This document shows, piece after piece, positions 34,201 to 47,202 of a stretch of 64,000 bases of DNA. The first letter of the stretch is position 1, and each line of letters opens with the position of its first letter. The DNA is from Cladopsammia gracilis (lineage: Eukaryota > Cnidaria > Anthozoa > Scleractinia > Dendrophylliidae). The DNA lies in NCBI GenBank assembly GCA_022457155.1, contig JAJGOT010000204.1:759501-823500 (forward strand), in the 5' to 3' direction. Made by a program: the position numbers and the translations under genes. The notes beneath the pieces were generated by a model. That model searched no databases and had not been told where the DNA came from. It was given only the letters and a program-made list of their open reading frames with translations.

Positions 34201-37200
34201 AACTGGCTTTGCCCAAATTTCTCTTGCTGCCCAAAAAATCTGAGTTGCCCAAAATTTGGGGGGGCTGCAGCCCCCCCAGCCCCCCCGGCCCGTACGCCTA
34301 TGTACTCTGGAAACACTTTTTCAGCGATACAAACTTTCGATTATTTAGAGAATGGAATGAATTTATATGATATATTGAATAGAATTGGAGGAATAGAAGG
34401 CAGAAATCGTGAAAACCTTTAGAGAAATCTGCAAAATATAACGTTGCTGGGAAAAAATTCAGAGAAGTAATATATCTAAAATGTTTGGAAATCAATAACA
34501 GTATAATTAAATAAACCATAATTGCATATGTATGATATAATGATAAGATGTCTTTGAATTTAGACCATTATCCTATCTTGAAGTGCATATGCGAACTGAA
34601 AATACCAATAATAAGTTGCTCAAAACTTAGTTTTTTCCGAGACTAGACCTTGGACTATAAACGACAAACATTCGTGTCTAAGTGATCCTAAACTGTGATA
34701 TCTCCTCTGTAATGTGAAGAGGGAATTAAATTTGAATCAATGCAGCCTTCCTAAGGTAAGCATTGCCGTTCTCTGAAAATAAATAAAACTGAAGAAGAAC
34801 TGTACAATATAAAGAATGGTTGCTGCAGCCCATAGCTCAAAACACGTTTCTGTAAAAAAAAGTGTGAAAAGACTTAATTAATGGTTTAGCTCCTCGAACA
34901 ATTCTGTTTTATTTAGAAGACATAACACAACAAATTTTGCTGTTTCTACTTGATGTAAAGCCGGTTTTTGTTATTTATTCTGCCTGTTTCGTTGCTTAGT
35001 GCTTAAATTTATTAATCCCTTATATATAAGGAAAATCATGTTGCTCGGAGATTTCCTCAAAGTTCTAGAATTTATTTTAAAATGTTGGAGAAGTTGTTAA
35101 GAGTTTGAGATGTGATTTAATTGGTTCGTTCACCCTCGTGGCACGCGACACGAGGGACAACCAATAAACAGTTTCTTGTGGTGGAAATTAATCCACAGAT
35201 ACTCCCTTCACTCTAAATTGAACTCTTTGACAGTTAGAAAGAGAATCAAACTTGTACATGACAATGAATCTCTAATACCCTTTTGTTAAATCCAAATTTT
35301 GACTCTTAGACTACAGTAAAATGGAAGTAAATTTTAGGCGCAAATCTTGTTTACATCTTAATAGCTGAATATGACGCAAAAAGCTACTCGGGGTTTTAGC
35401 TATTGATCTTCTTTACTTGTTTCGCGTGTTTTTTTTATTATTATTATTTTGCTCATCCTTACAAGGGCTTTATTTAAAGCAAAGCATAAAACTTCAATCC
35501 CTTTTGTTTTTTAAGGCAAAAGAAAAATAATGGCGTGCGCCCGGCACGCGCCACGCGGCGAATACAAAGGAATCTATTGTTACAACCTCCACAGTAAACG
35601 TAACTTTTATGGCGAATTTCTTAATGCTACTTTACTATAAACTCAGCAGGTATGTAAGCAGAACCTGATCTTAATATATTCTCGAAAAAATTCGGACATG
35701 CTGTCGTGAAATAGTTTATTTATGTTTAGTATTTCATTAGATGCCATAAATGACCTCAAGATAGAGATTATCTAATTATAAGATCGAAAAGACACTCCAG
35801 CTAACAAAATTAGCTCTCTTTTTATCATTTAAAATCGTTCAAAGCTAAGCTTTGTGTAGCATTTTGGTTATGCCATTAACACACGCATGAAATTAAAAAA
35901 AAAGAAGATTGAAAGTGATACTGTTTGAGAGTGCAGTATATAGAGCCTGATAAGTCTAAACGGGTACAAAATTTGATTTACAATAGAGGTTGCTGCAAAT
36001 AAGGTCTCGATATTTCTGCAACCGTAAGTATTTTATCACATATACTTTTTCCATTTCACTTAACTTTCGGTTATATTCATGGGTTTTGTTACACAAGAAG
36101 CCACAAAAATGTAAATCAGTATTCTTTTCAAGTTATAAGTTCCACGCATGTTAGTTCTGGACAATCATCCACGTGGCACGGGGCAAGTAAAATTTCAATA
36201 TATTCGACAATGAATAAGATGCAGACCTTAAAACAGCACCAAATGTTCCTGAATACGAACTTCTATAGACGTGTTTTTAAACTATAACAATAACTACGCA
36301 TTCTAAATACATCAGTCATACGGCGAACAAACCTATGGTGCAAGTTATATGCTTCATTGGTTTAAAGTTAGTATGCTAGTTTAATTTTAACGTTGAAGCT
36401 CGCCAAACGACCTGCGGACACATTTTTGCGAAAGAATAAAACAAAATCAAATTAGCCTCCATGATCATCTCTATGACAGAAATATCGATCATTAATTAGC
36501 TCGCTTTGTGTCTAGAGAGCAAAAAACTGTTGTTGAGCTGAAGTATCCACTCTTGAAGTGATCTGAAGTGAATAGCGGACTTAAACTCTGAACATCACGA
36601 ATTAATTGAAAGCTTAGAGAGTGTATCATTTTAATCAGACCCTCTCGGCTTCAACCAAGGTAAGAGCAAGTAATTTAAACGGATCAGCGAAGAAATGTGT
36701 CATCTCTTAAAAACGCCACATTGGAGGTGGGTGTTGAAAAAACACCCGCTTCAAGTTCATCTGAAGTGCTATGTTATTATACACTCAGTTACAGGACAAT
36801 TAAGCTGTTGCCTTCAAGTTGTTCGTTTTAACTTCCTGTCTTTTGTATAAATATCTCTAAGATCTCATTGCTGTCTTTACACCTCATACAGTGATTTGTA
36901 AGAAAGGAAACAACCGTCGGCGTTTCAGTCTTCGTACACACTTGGAGATGAGGGTTGCTGGAGACTGCCGACTTCAAATTTTAATGGCAAAATTTGAAAA
37001 GACAAAAAAACAAGTGTTTTAACACCTCATTCGCGATTGTGTCTGAAATTATTTCCTTGTATTTTTCAAGCACTTTTAACCACGTGGTATATGCAAAAAT
37101 GGATTCATGGTATAAACGGGCGTTGAAAACAGCTCATTTCAAAACTGAAAGATGTTTTGAAAAGATGACCGCCAATGAAGTACGATTCGTAAAAGCTTTG

Positions 37201-40200
37201 AGTTTTCCTGTCCTTTACTTCAACGTTTTAAATTTCATAAAGCATTGGAAAATAAAGAACCTTTTGAGAAAACAATGCTTGAACGCACGTTTCATTGTTT
37301 TTATCGTTATTTCTTGTCATATTGTCAGTTCAAATGAATTTGACAAAGTTTTAAATGTGTATGCAAATTGAAAAAAGTTCAGTTTTAAATTACATAATGT
37401 AGAAGCTATATGCTTTAAAACCGAAATTGTAAAGTATCGTTAATCTTAAGAAAGTATATTTATAGCCTCTGATAACAGTATTATATCTTAAGCAGTATGG
37501 CGTTCATTTCACATTTGACATATTTCGCCAAGAGACACATCTCATAATGGAAAGGTAAGAAATAGTTTGCCTAAAGACTCGTGTCAATGCTTCCTCTCTG
37601 GAAATCACTCAAACTTTCAATTACTGGACAGTATTTTTCTAAACCAGCGTTAGATGGAAGAACGTGAGTGAATACACTAATTTCTTGTATTGTGATTCGT
37701 GTTTTTTAAAGACGAAGAATCTTTTTTCATTCATTTTTGTATATATAATGTCTGGATGCTTAATAGTTTTCTGGTTAATTAAATTGAAATCAAACAAACG
37801 TAGCTTTTTGAAAAACAATTCCGGCCAATATTATAGAAAATATTTTTTCTGTTATATAAAGGCAGGAAAAAACGTTGAAGATCTTCAAGCTCCGATGTTC
37901 AAGCTAAGCTGGTTTGTGGAGAAAATCAAATACAATCAGAAGAACGTTTTTAAAACCCTTTTGTGTGCGTATAATGCTTAATTCAACAGAACGTTTGTTA
38001 GTTGTATCGAGCTAAAACAGGTACTGAAGTAGGGTAGAATTTTTCTTTATATTTGAGCCCCTATTTTGCTTATATATTGACGGCTTGAAGGATTAAAATT
38101 AACGGGAATTTGACTTATTACTAATTTACACTTTTCTTTTCTTTCTTAAAACTCATACATAATGTCTTCTCTGTTATCGATCGATTTGATTTAAAAAAAA
38201 TATTTCTTTAAATTATCGTGGTTATGATTCGAGATAAAATAAAACAAACATATTTTCCGTTTTCTCCGCGGATTTGCGATTTTGCGAGAGATGTGATGTG
38301 AATATCAATCATGTATCGAACAGTCAGCTGGCTGCAGTTACAAAACTTTATCTGAAAAAAAAAATCGTGAAAATTAAATATTTACTCACCTCGATCCTTT
38401 GTCCCTAAATCCTTTGGCGAAAGGGTTATGGTCAATTTTCATCTGGATCAACTAAGAAACAACAACAAACAAACAGAATTTGTGTCATATGAGTATCATA
38501 TTTAAAACCGAATTTCGAACTATTTAAGAGAGATTAAAACTGACTTAACTATTTTAAATTGCGGATTCAAATATTCCATACCCACGCATTCAGCGCCGTC
38601 ATAAAATCGAGGGCAAAATGTAATGGTTTTTTTTTCATTCCGCACTGTTTTATCCCCAGCAATATACTTTGTTGAAATTAATAGCATCGAATAACTTTCT
38701 CTGTTATACCGATTTGCTACAGAATTATTATTTACCAGAGAGTTTTAAAGGTAAAAATTGGTGACAGGTTATACATTAACTCCAACAAACTTTAAAAGCT
38801 AAGAATATTGACGTGATTATATTACTGTTGAACTTGAATTAAAAGCATTGAAACTATGCTTGACTTTTAACATATAGTTTTAGCTTTTCTAAGTATTTAT
38901 ACCTCTTCGTTTTGGTAGGTTGTTACAGCAATGAAGGTAGTTTCGGGAAACACGTATGTTGAACATGCGACCTTAACTCCCTCCTCTGTTTCTTCCACCA
39001 CATGCATTCTTGGTTGATATTTCCGGTTTGGACTAAGGTGAAGCTGTGAACGATAATTAAAAGCACACAGAGATTAGAAAAGCTAAGAAATTTTCATCAG
39101 GCTTTAAATCTCTTTTCAATGTAATGCAGTTTGCTGTTGTGTAGATGCTTTGAGAGAATTCAATATGAAAATTTTCAGATATCATATTGAAAATACCGAA
39201 ATACATGAATATAAATGAAAGGCGCGGATCAAATTAAAAATCACCCAAAGAGCTAAGATTAATATAAATTAGTTTCTCGCTCTTAGTTCTTGTTTGGCGT
39301 GTTGCCTTTCGATAATTTGCATTGTCAGAATCTTGGTGAACGTGGTTTATAATTTGAGGTTTTATTTTCTTTCGTCTTTGCTTTCGTTAATTTATTTAGC
39401 ATAACTTGAAGGATTTCTATCTTAAATCGAGGGCTTCTATTCGCTGAGTGATATCTGAAAATCGTTTAGCTGGTCGTTTAAGTTTGTAACAAAACACAAA
39501 AAGCATGAAAACCGAAACACGAGGTAACGAATGAATACAAAAGACGATGAAAGCGATTCATGAATAAGTTATGAGCTCGGTCAATTGGAAAATTACAAAA
39601 ATCGCCAACTCGCTAACGCAAAGAAGTCCCTTAATACCCCATGACATCTTCTGCGGCTTAATGCACGCTGAGAAATTATATCACAGTAACTTAGAAACAT
39701 TTGATCTTCTCGATGTGTTGGTTTATGGAGATGAAAAACAGCTGGAAAAGCGAGCGTATTCAGCGCACTTAAGTTTGTCAGACATTGCAACTGTAATCAA
39801 CACATGCGCAATAGGATCCATTCCCGACATTCTTTGTGTTTTTCAGGTTTTTCGCAAAACAAGGAGAATGCGTTCTTGGAAAACAGCCTTCTTCCTCTCC
39901 AATTTAAGCTACAAAAAACCATGGAACTCAAAATAGAGTGAAAATATTAAAATACAAACGATTTCTTTCGCGTTTGAAATTAAATTTTGAAGTTTAATTA
40001 AACATTTTTTTAGATGTAATCGCGAAATCGCATTACCTCGCCATCTTTGAATGGGCCAACCCTTCGGTTAGTCAGTCGAACCTTTTTGAAATCTACGCCG
40101 TTTTTCATCCAGTACAGGCCAGTGTGGGCAACCTCATCCGCTTGGTAGGACTGTATGTAAGGTAATGCGTGCATTTCGCTCGCCATTCCATTGACTTGCC

Positions 40201-43200
40201 ACATATTGTTGACAAAAGTGTAAGCATAGCCATCAACAGGAACGATATCAACGTGAACGGAGTAGTACCGTCTGGGATCCATGCCAAGAAACGACAGAGC
40301 AAGAGTTGGGAACATTCGTCTGCAAGAAATCAATCATTTTAGCATCAGATAAGATAAAGTAAATAGACAAAGTGTCAGATAGCTCGGTGGGGTTTGCTTC
40401 TTAATAAACGATCTAAGTGTATTCACCGCAATAGCTATAGGGCAGGTGATTCGCTTACATGATCAGAACCTTCTGTTGAAGCAAGTTGATTATGGGCTGT
40501 TAGCAGCCTATCAGCTTGTGTAGCCTAATGATGATGCTAATGGTGATAAGACCCCTCCCAAAGGGGTGAGCGCGCAAGCACTTTGGTTACGCATGACGCG
40601 CAGAGGGACTAAACGAATAAGAATTCGAGTTACAATTGCAAAGAATGTAAAACACAATGGTTTAAGTAAAAGTAATGTTAAGGGCACATGCGAGGTGTTC
40701 ACTGTCATATATTTAAATGAATCTCTCCTCTCATTAGCGGAAGCAAAACATCGTTCATTATTTTCAGAGGTACAAACAATGCGACACACCCATAAAAGCG
40801 GGGCACGTGCGAAACACAATCTGCGCTTAACCCTTAAGTGGTTGTTTACTTTTGCCGCTCCATATGCCTTTCTCCTTTTGTGATTTTGTTGCTATCTGCA
40901 CCTTCCACACTCCTTCGCTGCAATGATTTGCAGATCGAGGAGATGAACAACCGAACTTTCCTTCGAAAACAGCCTATCAAAACGAAAATGTTGCTAATAA
41001 CATGTACATTCCTGTGATGGTGAGCTACAATATTTATAGCTTCGACGTTATCTATAGACAAAAAAATACGATAAAGTTTGGTAAAAGCAAGAAAAACATG
41101 TCCTTCCGCTAATAAAATACTCATCTAAACAAAGAGATTTAACCCCGCTCTCTTTTTATCCCTCTTGGTGTCCAAATGTACAGAGGATGTTCCACTTTTC
41201 GAGACGCATCATGGCGTTAGCACAGTAAAAACAGTTCCATCTTACAATCTTTCCAGGCTCAGACCTTCGCTTTGTAGTTTAAATGGCAAACCCTCAGGGC
41301 ATCGTGTCTGTAGTATCGGTCTTAAGGATGAATTGGAACTTTTGTTCAAACGTGATTGATCAAAGAGGACATGCAATTGAATTACTTTTAGAACAGATCC
41401 GGTGCTTGGCAAGATAAGCGATCAAAAAGCTCTTTGTGCCCACATGTGAATAATACTTATCTTCATTATATTTGGGATTTTTTGCATATTAAAAGTAACT
41501 AGCCTGAATTTTAATAACACCACACCTGGAAGCGATAAGCTATCTCTTAGAGCCTCAAGATACATGTATTTGAGATCACACTTAAGTCCTCAACTTGCAT
41601 AACACCGAGACATGGTTCAGGAAATTTAAGGTGGATCAGTAATCTTCGGCGATAAGTTTCTAAAAACCTTATCTAAAACTAAATACAAAACATAGTTTGC
41701 ACGTACATTGTTAATAAACGCTTCTGTTAGTTTTTAAAAAAACAGGAATCATTTGCCGGTATTGATAAAGTGCAAAACGCTATTTATGTATTCACACTAA
41801 ATTCACACCCAAATATTTTCTGGATTGTCTAGTTATAGACCGCAGTTTGTGCTGCAAGAAGTTAAGATTTTCGCACACAAATGATTCAAAAGATTTGATT
41901 GTACTAGTAATAAACACAATATTTGCTGGTTCCAATTTCATACAACGCCTAAACACAATTAAATTGTCATGAAGAAAGAGACTTGTATCAAAGGCACATG
42001 CGGAGAAAGCAAATCAACAGTTTGAAAGAAACCTAAAAGAGATTTGTTTTGTTTCTTACACCTGGGCGTATCACAAAACAGAAAATGAAACTCCAGTGGC
42101 ACGCGACCACATTCTTAACTTTCAAAAACGTGAGTGGATATGAAAAAATATCCTTCAACATGACGTCACTAACTGGTCAGACATGCCGAGTCGTAAAAGA
42201 AATGACAGAAAATAACTTAGGAGCTAAACGGATATATTATTTTTTATAATTCTGGGAAAGGATTAGCTGGGTCGGATGTTTTGTGCAATTATCGAAACGC
42301 GAATTAAGAAAACCGAGCTACCCGCAGCGAAAATAATCGTTGCCTGAATTAAATGCAAAAAGACAATTATTCTTCAGTGAGTGAGTTTTACTTTGCATTT
42401 GAAAGACATTCGAGGATAATTTCAGCAAGGTAGAGTTTGAATAGAAAAAGGCGTTTCTTTGAAAAACTTTTCTTATCTTTCGTTCTCTGCTCTTTCCTTG
42501 GGATAAATTTGTTAATTCAAGACAGCAAGTTGTTTCTCGCAAGCGGTTAGAGAATTTACACCAAAACCACTGAAGTTTTATTCGCTCGTTCCGAAAATAA
42601 GTATCTTTATATTTTCGCGATTCAACAGCAACAACAAAATTTACAAGAAAGGGAGGAGAAGACATTGTCTTTGAGCGAAATTTTACGCTCGTCGTCTTCA
42701 AAAGTGTAAAATTTAGTAAAATGTGGCGGAATTCCTTACAAATTTAATAACATTTCATTTTGGATAATTTGGATAATTTTCACGGTTGTCTCAAGCAACG
42801 TGTAATAAAGAATCTCGACAGTTTCGTTTTTCATGTTAAGTGGTTCATCAACATTTAAAGTGACTTTTGAAAAAGTCATGTTCGAAAGTGTTCGCCCTTG
42901 TGTTCCAGTGAAACAGTATCTCTTTAATACTAGATAAAATATGGTTTTGCATTGTATTTAACGAAAACATTTTCTCACCTTCCCGTCCGAGTAATGACCA
43001 TTTCTGTACCGCAAGCGTAAAATTTCCACCAAAGATCGCTTTGTTGCATGGCCACTTGCACCTCGCGCTGCGCATCCAAAAGTCTCATTTGCGGCGGAAA
43101 AAGCGAAGATGGGTTGTTTAAAGAGTCTAGATTTCTAACCAGGTCACAACAAGCTGCAAACTGCTGCAGAGGATCAACGTTTGAACCGCTTTTCCCCGTT

Positions 43201-43496
43201 TCACGTTTAATGCCGTCAGCGCATTTGTCACCTCTTTGATGTTCTGCGTTCAAAATGTTTTGGATGGAGTAGTCCTCGCATGCTTCCCTTGAAAGTGCAC
43301 AGAGCTTAGCCTTGTGTGTTGATAGATCATTTTGGCATCCGTTCCAACGATTTGCTTTCTCTTTGTGATCCATTAAGGGTGGACTTGTTTTACCAGTGAT
43401 GGAATTTTCATGAAGATCCTTGGTCAACAAGCTGGCGATGGAGAAAGCTGCAGCTTTCGGGGATAGGTTCTCATTGTCGTCCGCTTGTTGGTTCAT
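31242..43496 (-). CDS. Divergent T-box transcription factor
   Basis: Minus-strand exons: 42979-43496, 40037-40319, 38903-39043, 38390-38451, 31242-31407. They join to 1170 nt, 389 aa. The T-box DNA-binding domain covers about residues 145-335: LWWKFYACGTEMVITRTG (exon 1), RRMFPTLALSFLGMDP and VDIVPVDG (exon 2), KYQPRMHVVEE and FPETTFIAVTTYQNEE (exon 3), LIQMKIDHNPFAKGFRDKGS (exon 4). Exon 5 gives a short 54-residue tail with no known motif. The normally conserved YxHPDSPxTGxxWM region is altered (YIQSYQADEVAHTGLYWM). FSIASLL at residues 18-24 matches the EH1 Groucho-binding motif, suggesting repressor activity. Subfamily is unclear: features of Tbx6, Tbr and Tbx1/15/20 groups are mixed, so no symbol is given. 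The start is the first ATG of the open exon 1. Intron 4 is 7 kb. Confidence 0.9.
32538..32705. mobile_element. CAGGG...CCCTG MITE with ATGAT duplication
   Basis: It starts CAGGGTCGTAGCCAG and ends CTGGCCACGGCC...CCCTG, with ATGAT on both sides (32533-32537 and 32706-32710). The 168-bp body is non-coding. Ends and 5-bp duplication are like the element at 10377-10670. Confidence 0.65.
32994..34304. mobile_element. Dead hAT transposon in T-box intron 4
   Basis: The 17-bp terminal inverted repeats TACATAGGCGTACGGGC are exact (32994-33010, 34288-34304). Next to both are TTGCCCAAAA-type subterminal repeats and G/C homopolymer runs. Inside is a broken hAT transposase on the minus strand. No 8-bp target duplication is visible, in keeping with age. 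Confidence 0.8.
33229..33960 (-). pseudogene. hAT transposase remnant (C-terminal, ZMYM1-like)
   Basis: Three minus-strand frames overlap in sequence: 33757-33945 (QTLRQCRSKESVNSAWQIAT...), 33498-33770 (HHRINTYYASIDKVLSELEL...), and 33229-33531 (FPEFSNVVHILAVIPATSCS, then AERSFSALGRLKTSLRSTMG). The last is the hAT C-terminal dimerisation domain (hATC), with its AERSFS..L..LK..LRS signature. The frames connect only through frameshifts, and the N-terminal zinc finger and most of the catalytic region are missing. It resembles the ZMYM1/TTF-type hAT group. Confidence 0.82.
34305..38389 (-). other. Rest of T-box intron 4
   Basis: About 4 kb of AT-rich DNA. Open frames of 125 and 105 codons at 36994-37371 and 37664-37981 are Lys/Asn/Phe-rich, as expected by chance at this composition, and show no family motif. 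The phrase GGCACGCGACACGAGG occurs at about 31987 and 35140, a short dispersed repeat. Unusually few mobile elements compared with other introns. Confidence 0.5.
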
Positions 43497-45150
43497 AATT
43501 TTGCTTGCGTCGAGTCTTAGTCACGCTCCGAGAAGATCACTCCAGAAGTCAGTAACACGGTGGGTTTATAACAAGTATCACCTCTTTACCGCGTTTGGCC
43601 CAACAGTGGCTCACAAAGAAAACTAGATCTCTCTTGTGCGACGTGTAAATTGATTGGCTAGTCGCATAAACAATCGCCTTAATTGACCCTCGAGACAGCA
43701 AGTTTATACAAATCTGCTTTGAAGTGCGAAAGGTGTCATACTAACAATTCACTGTTGGGCGTTAATTGCTCTGAAAGTCTGTATTCAAGGGATTTTGATT
43801 GGGCGGGCCGACTTAGCACAGGACAATCTGCGCAAAAGATTTCGCCCGTGGTACAGACAGGTGTAAAACGTTGGGTTCTTCGGTTTTGTGCCTTATCGCT
43901 AACAATATTAATAGCATCCAATTAAAACTTTTTGAAAACTGGCTTATGACGCAGCTGATGCTGCTCAGATAAAGCAAGTGCAACAATGAAACGCTGTGGC
44001 CACAATAATTTAAAAGTCAGGGAAGCAGCTTAATTTATTGGAGCAAATAACTCTGTTGAGGTAATTTCATCGGCGCGCGCGCTCAAGCAAGAAGCACAAA
44101 GAAATATCATGACACGCTAACTTGAAACACGCTTTGCGCGCAAATAAACACGGCGGTAACAACACCAAGAACATTCAATTGTTTGGTTTCAAACGCTGCT
44201 GGGAGACTTGTCCTTAAGAAATAATCCCGGCTTCTTTTGTAATTGGACGAGTGAAATAGGATTTGACATTCTGATGTGTTCAGCTAATTATCATTCTGGT
44301 TATTTGGTGCGGACAAATTTTTCTCTCGGTTTTTCGCATGTTATGAAACAATGCTTCGTCACACTCAATCATCTTTTGTAAATTGTCAAATTAAAACTGA
44401 TCTAACAAATCAATGGAGTTTAATTTTGCTTTTTCGCTCTTTAAGAACGTAATTTTTTAGGCACCGAGTTCTTGTTTGAAGTACTTTATACAAAATGCCA
44501 TTCAGTGAAAAAAAAAAACTGTGTTACTAAAGTGTTACACAATTCCCAAAAGTTGCCTTGCCAACTTGTGTTACAGACACGCGAACATAAATTCAAGAAC
44601 TCAAGCTTTTTATTCACACTTTTCTCGCTCACTAATAAGTTCATTAGGACACGCGAAGTCAGTGACCGCGACAACGAAATAAAAACAATAGGTGCGAAAT
44701 TCAGAGATTGCCCTTTGGGACTTACACACAGCTAAAATTAACTTGTGAAAAACAGGCGTGATGAAACCTCATTAAAAAGTAATTTCTTAGATTGCAAACA
44801 AATTCGGATCACTCACGAGACTCTCTTGCGAGCGGTTAAGCCACGCAAATGAGCCGAGCGGATTAGAGCCAGCGAAAAAGAAATTGGAAGGGCAAAAGTG
44901 AGTTCAGGTTTTTGCTGGTTTGCCTTGCTTGCCGACTTTATCGCGCGTTGGCTTTGTAATGAGAGGGGCGTGGATTTTCAAGGATACGCACGAGATGTTT
45001 AACTCTTGTGCTTGTTACAGACTATCTCCCTGATCGCAAGAAGTTCTCGGGCTTGATTTAGTAAGTCTCATTTTCAAAGCGCGCTGCTAGCTCTTTACGG
45101 AGAACTCCCATAGCACCAAAAATCAAAATTCAAGAAAAATCACAAATTTC
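43497..45150. other. Spacer upstream of the T-box gene
   Basis: No gene seen. This would hold the T-box promoter; no TATA box at a clear distance from 43496 could be assigned. Several short open frames (for example 43683-43925 and 44472-44735) lack any family signature. Confidence 0.4.
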
Positions 45151-45169
45151 ATTTAGTAAAGTATTGAAA

Positions 45170-45440
45170 AACAAATGGTACCATGCAAAAGTACTGCAAA
45201 AGAGGTTTCATTTGAATGGTCACATCATAGGATTTCGTCAACAGACTCAAAAGTTAGAACAAATGGTACCATGCAAAAGTACTGCCAAAGAGGTTTCATT
45301 TGAATGGTCACACCATAGGATTTCGTCCACAGACTCAAAAGTTAGAACAAATGGTACCATGCAAAAGTACTGCATAAGAGGTTTCATTTGAATGGTCACA
45401 CCATAGGATTTCATCAACAGACTGAAAGGTTGGAACCACA
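45170..45440. repeat. 88-bp minisatellite, three units, inverted relative to later array
   Basis: Units start AAATGGTACCATGCAAAAGT at 45173, 45261 and 45349, exactly 88 bp apart. The sequence is the reverse complement of the units at 53866-54730. Any open frame here is repeat-derived. Confidence 0.92.
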
Positions 45441-45699
45441 CTACATGTCTCCATAAGACCATAACTGACTCTGGGAGCATGTGGGAGGGAAAGGGTTAAA
45501 CTTTCCGCACCTCAGGGATAGGCTAGGGAGTAGGAATATGCGCGACAAAGGAGAAATTGCTTGCCGCCAAAGAAAAAAGAAAACGCGCAATGTCAACCAT
45601 TTTCTATCTAGGTTTTTATTTCTTAAAATAAAAACATTTTAAAAATCCTCTTTTGAGTATTGAAACCCGACTAAGTTGGCTTATGGATAGTGGAGAGTT

Positions 45700-45960
45700 T
45701 TTGAACAGAAGGGCTCGATTTTATTAATTTTGAGGTTGACTTACTTGACTTAGTCCTAATGCTTAGTTGTGTTTTGAAAGTCTTATATTAAAGCCCTAAT
45801 CTGTTTATCTAATTCGCTCTGACGAAGGGCCAGCGCTCGAAACGTCAGCTTTGAATCTCATTAGGTTGACAAACTGTTACCTCATAAACGTAGTAAATAA
45901 AACCAAATTTTCGTGTTTCACTCCCCCAGAGCGCAGCACCACAGTTTCTTTAGAAACTAA
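45700..45960 (+). mobile_element. Penelope-type 3' end remnant
   Basis: A hammerhead motif (45812-45856) is followed by a tail with ACTCCCCCAGAGCGCAGCAC and CACAGTTTCTTTAGAAAC. I associate such an arrangement with end repeats of Penelope-like elements. No coding part remains. It ends about 140 bp before the COQ4 start codon. Edges are approximate. Confidence 0.55.
45812..45856 (+). ncRNA. Hammerhead ribozyme motif upstream of COQ4
   Basis: Core CTGACGA at 45819-45825 and GAAA at 45839-45842 enclose stem II GGGC/GCTC (loop CAGC). After GAAA comes CGTC, so stem III is two base pairs without a loop and cleavage would follow 45846. Stem I is GCT/AGC next to the core and ATTC/GAAT beyond an asymmetric TTT bulge. 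Same minimal stem III class as 22342-22396. Folded by eye. Confidence 0.72.
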
Positions 45961-46096
45961 CCCCTCTATTCATTATAAAGCAAATGGACCAGTTTGCACA
46001 AAAAAACTGCGGTACACGATCGATAGGAAGCGATTCGAAACCAGGACTCGGGACTGTAATGTTTCAGACAGAGAAGGGTCTGGGACTAAAAACAAA

Positions 46097-47166
46097 ATGG
46101 CGGCGTCCGCGGTTCGAAGTCGTCGTGCGTTGAAAGTTTTGTTTAATTCCTGGAGGCAGTCAAGGGGAAGACGCTTTGTATCAGCAGGTAATTAACTTAA
46201 ATAGCTTTAATATGCTTTTCTATTTGCAGAGCAGAGGCAATACTGCTGTAGCGTAGGGGGAATTAGCTTTATACAGCTAGCGTGAGCTGGGCATAATTTT
46301 GATATTATAAATTTTGAAGTCTGTTAAGGCTGGTTCTCATATAATCGTCCCGGTCGTCCGGGTCGTTTCAAAATTTTTTTGCAAACGACTCAGACGATCG
46401 GGACGACTCAAGCGATTTGGGTTCTCATATGATTGTCCCGGTCGTCTCGAACGTCAATAGCGCAGTCGTAAACTGTGTCCGACAACATGTTTTGGGCAAT
46501 AATACTGCATTCTGGGGTAGATTTGAGACGCTTCGATCGCCTCAGCCGTCCCTGTCGCCTGAGAGTAGCTCTCATATGATCGTCCCCGATTATTCACGAT
46601 CGTCCCAGTCGTCCGGATAGAGCACAGTTCTATCCAAGCGACCGCGATCGTCCCAGCTGTCCGGGTCGCTTGCGATCGTCCCGGGTCGTCTCAGAAGTGT
46701 TCTCATATAATCGTCCCGGTCGTCCATACACTTTTTGAAACGACTCGGACGACCGGGACGATTATATGAGAACCAGCCTTTAAGCTTAAGCTTAAGTTTA
46801 ATTTTATATGCTATTTTGACAGTTGTGATTGTTACGTAAATATTAAAGAATATTCTGATTTCTTTCACAAGGATTTGAATTTGATGATGTTATAAGTGAC
46901 AATATCCATGGTTCAGAGGAGGAGACTGAACCCCAACTCTACGAGTCCCACATTCATACATCCATGATGCAGAAGGTTTTACTGACGGCAGGATCTGCTC
47001 TTGTGGCACTGTACAATCCAACAAGGGCTGGTGAGGGTTCTTATTAGCATGTCAGCTTTTAATAATGTTTAGTCTATCTCATCAATTGATGAATAGAAGG
47101 GTAATGCTGAACCAAATTTTTTTCATAAAATGCCAATGCCCAGGGGTTGTCCCAGGTGGTGGTGGA

Positions 47167-47202
<36 letters not shown>

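Noticed and set aside
36994..37981. Two open frames (125 and 105 codons) in T-box intron 4
   Set aside because: Low-complexity Lys/Asn/Phe composition expected in AT-rich DNA, with no motif.
39571..39936. 121-codon plus-strand frame in T-box intron 2
   Set aside because: Composition is protein-like, but I recognise no family and it lies antisense inside a confirmed intron; left as unproven.
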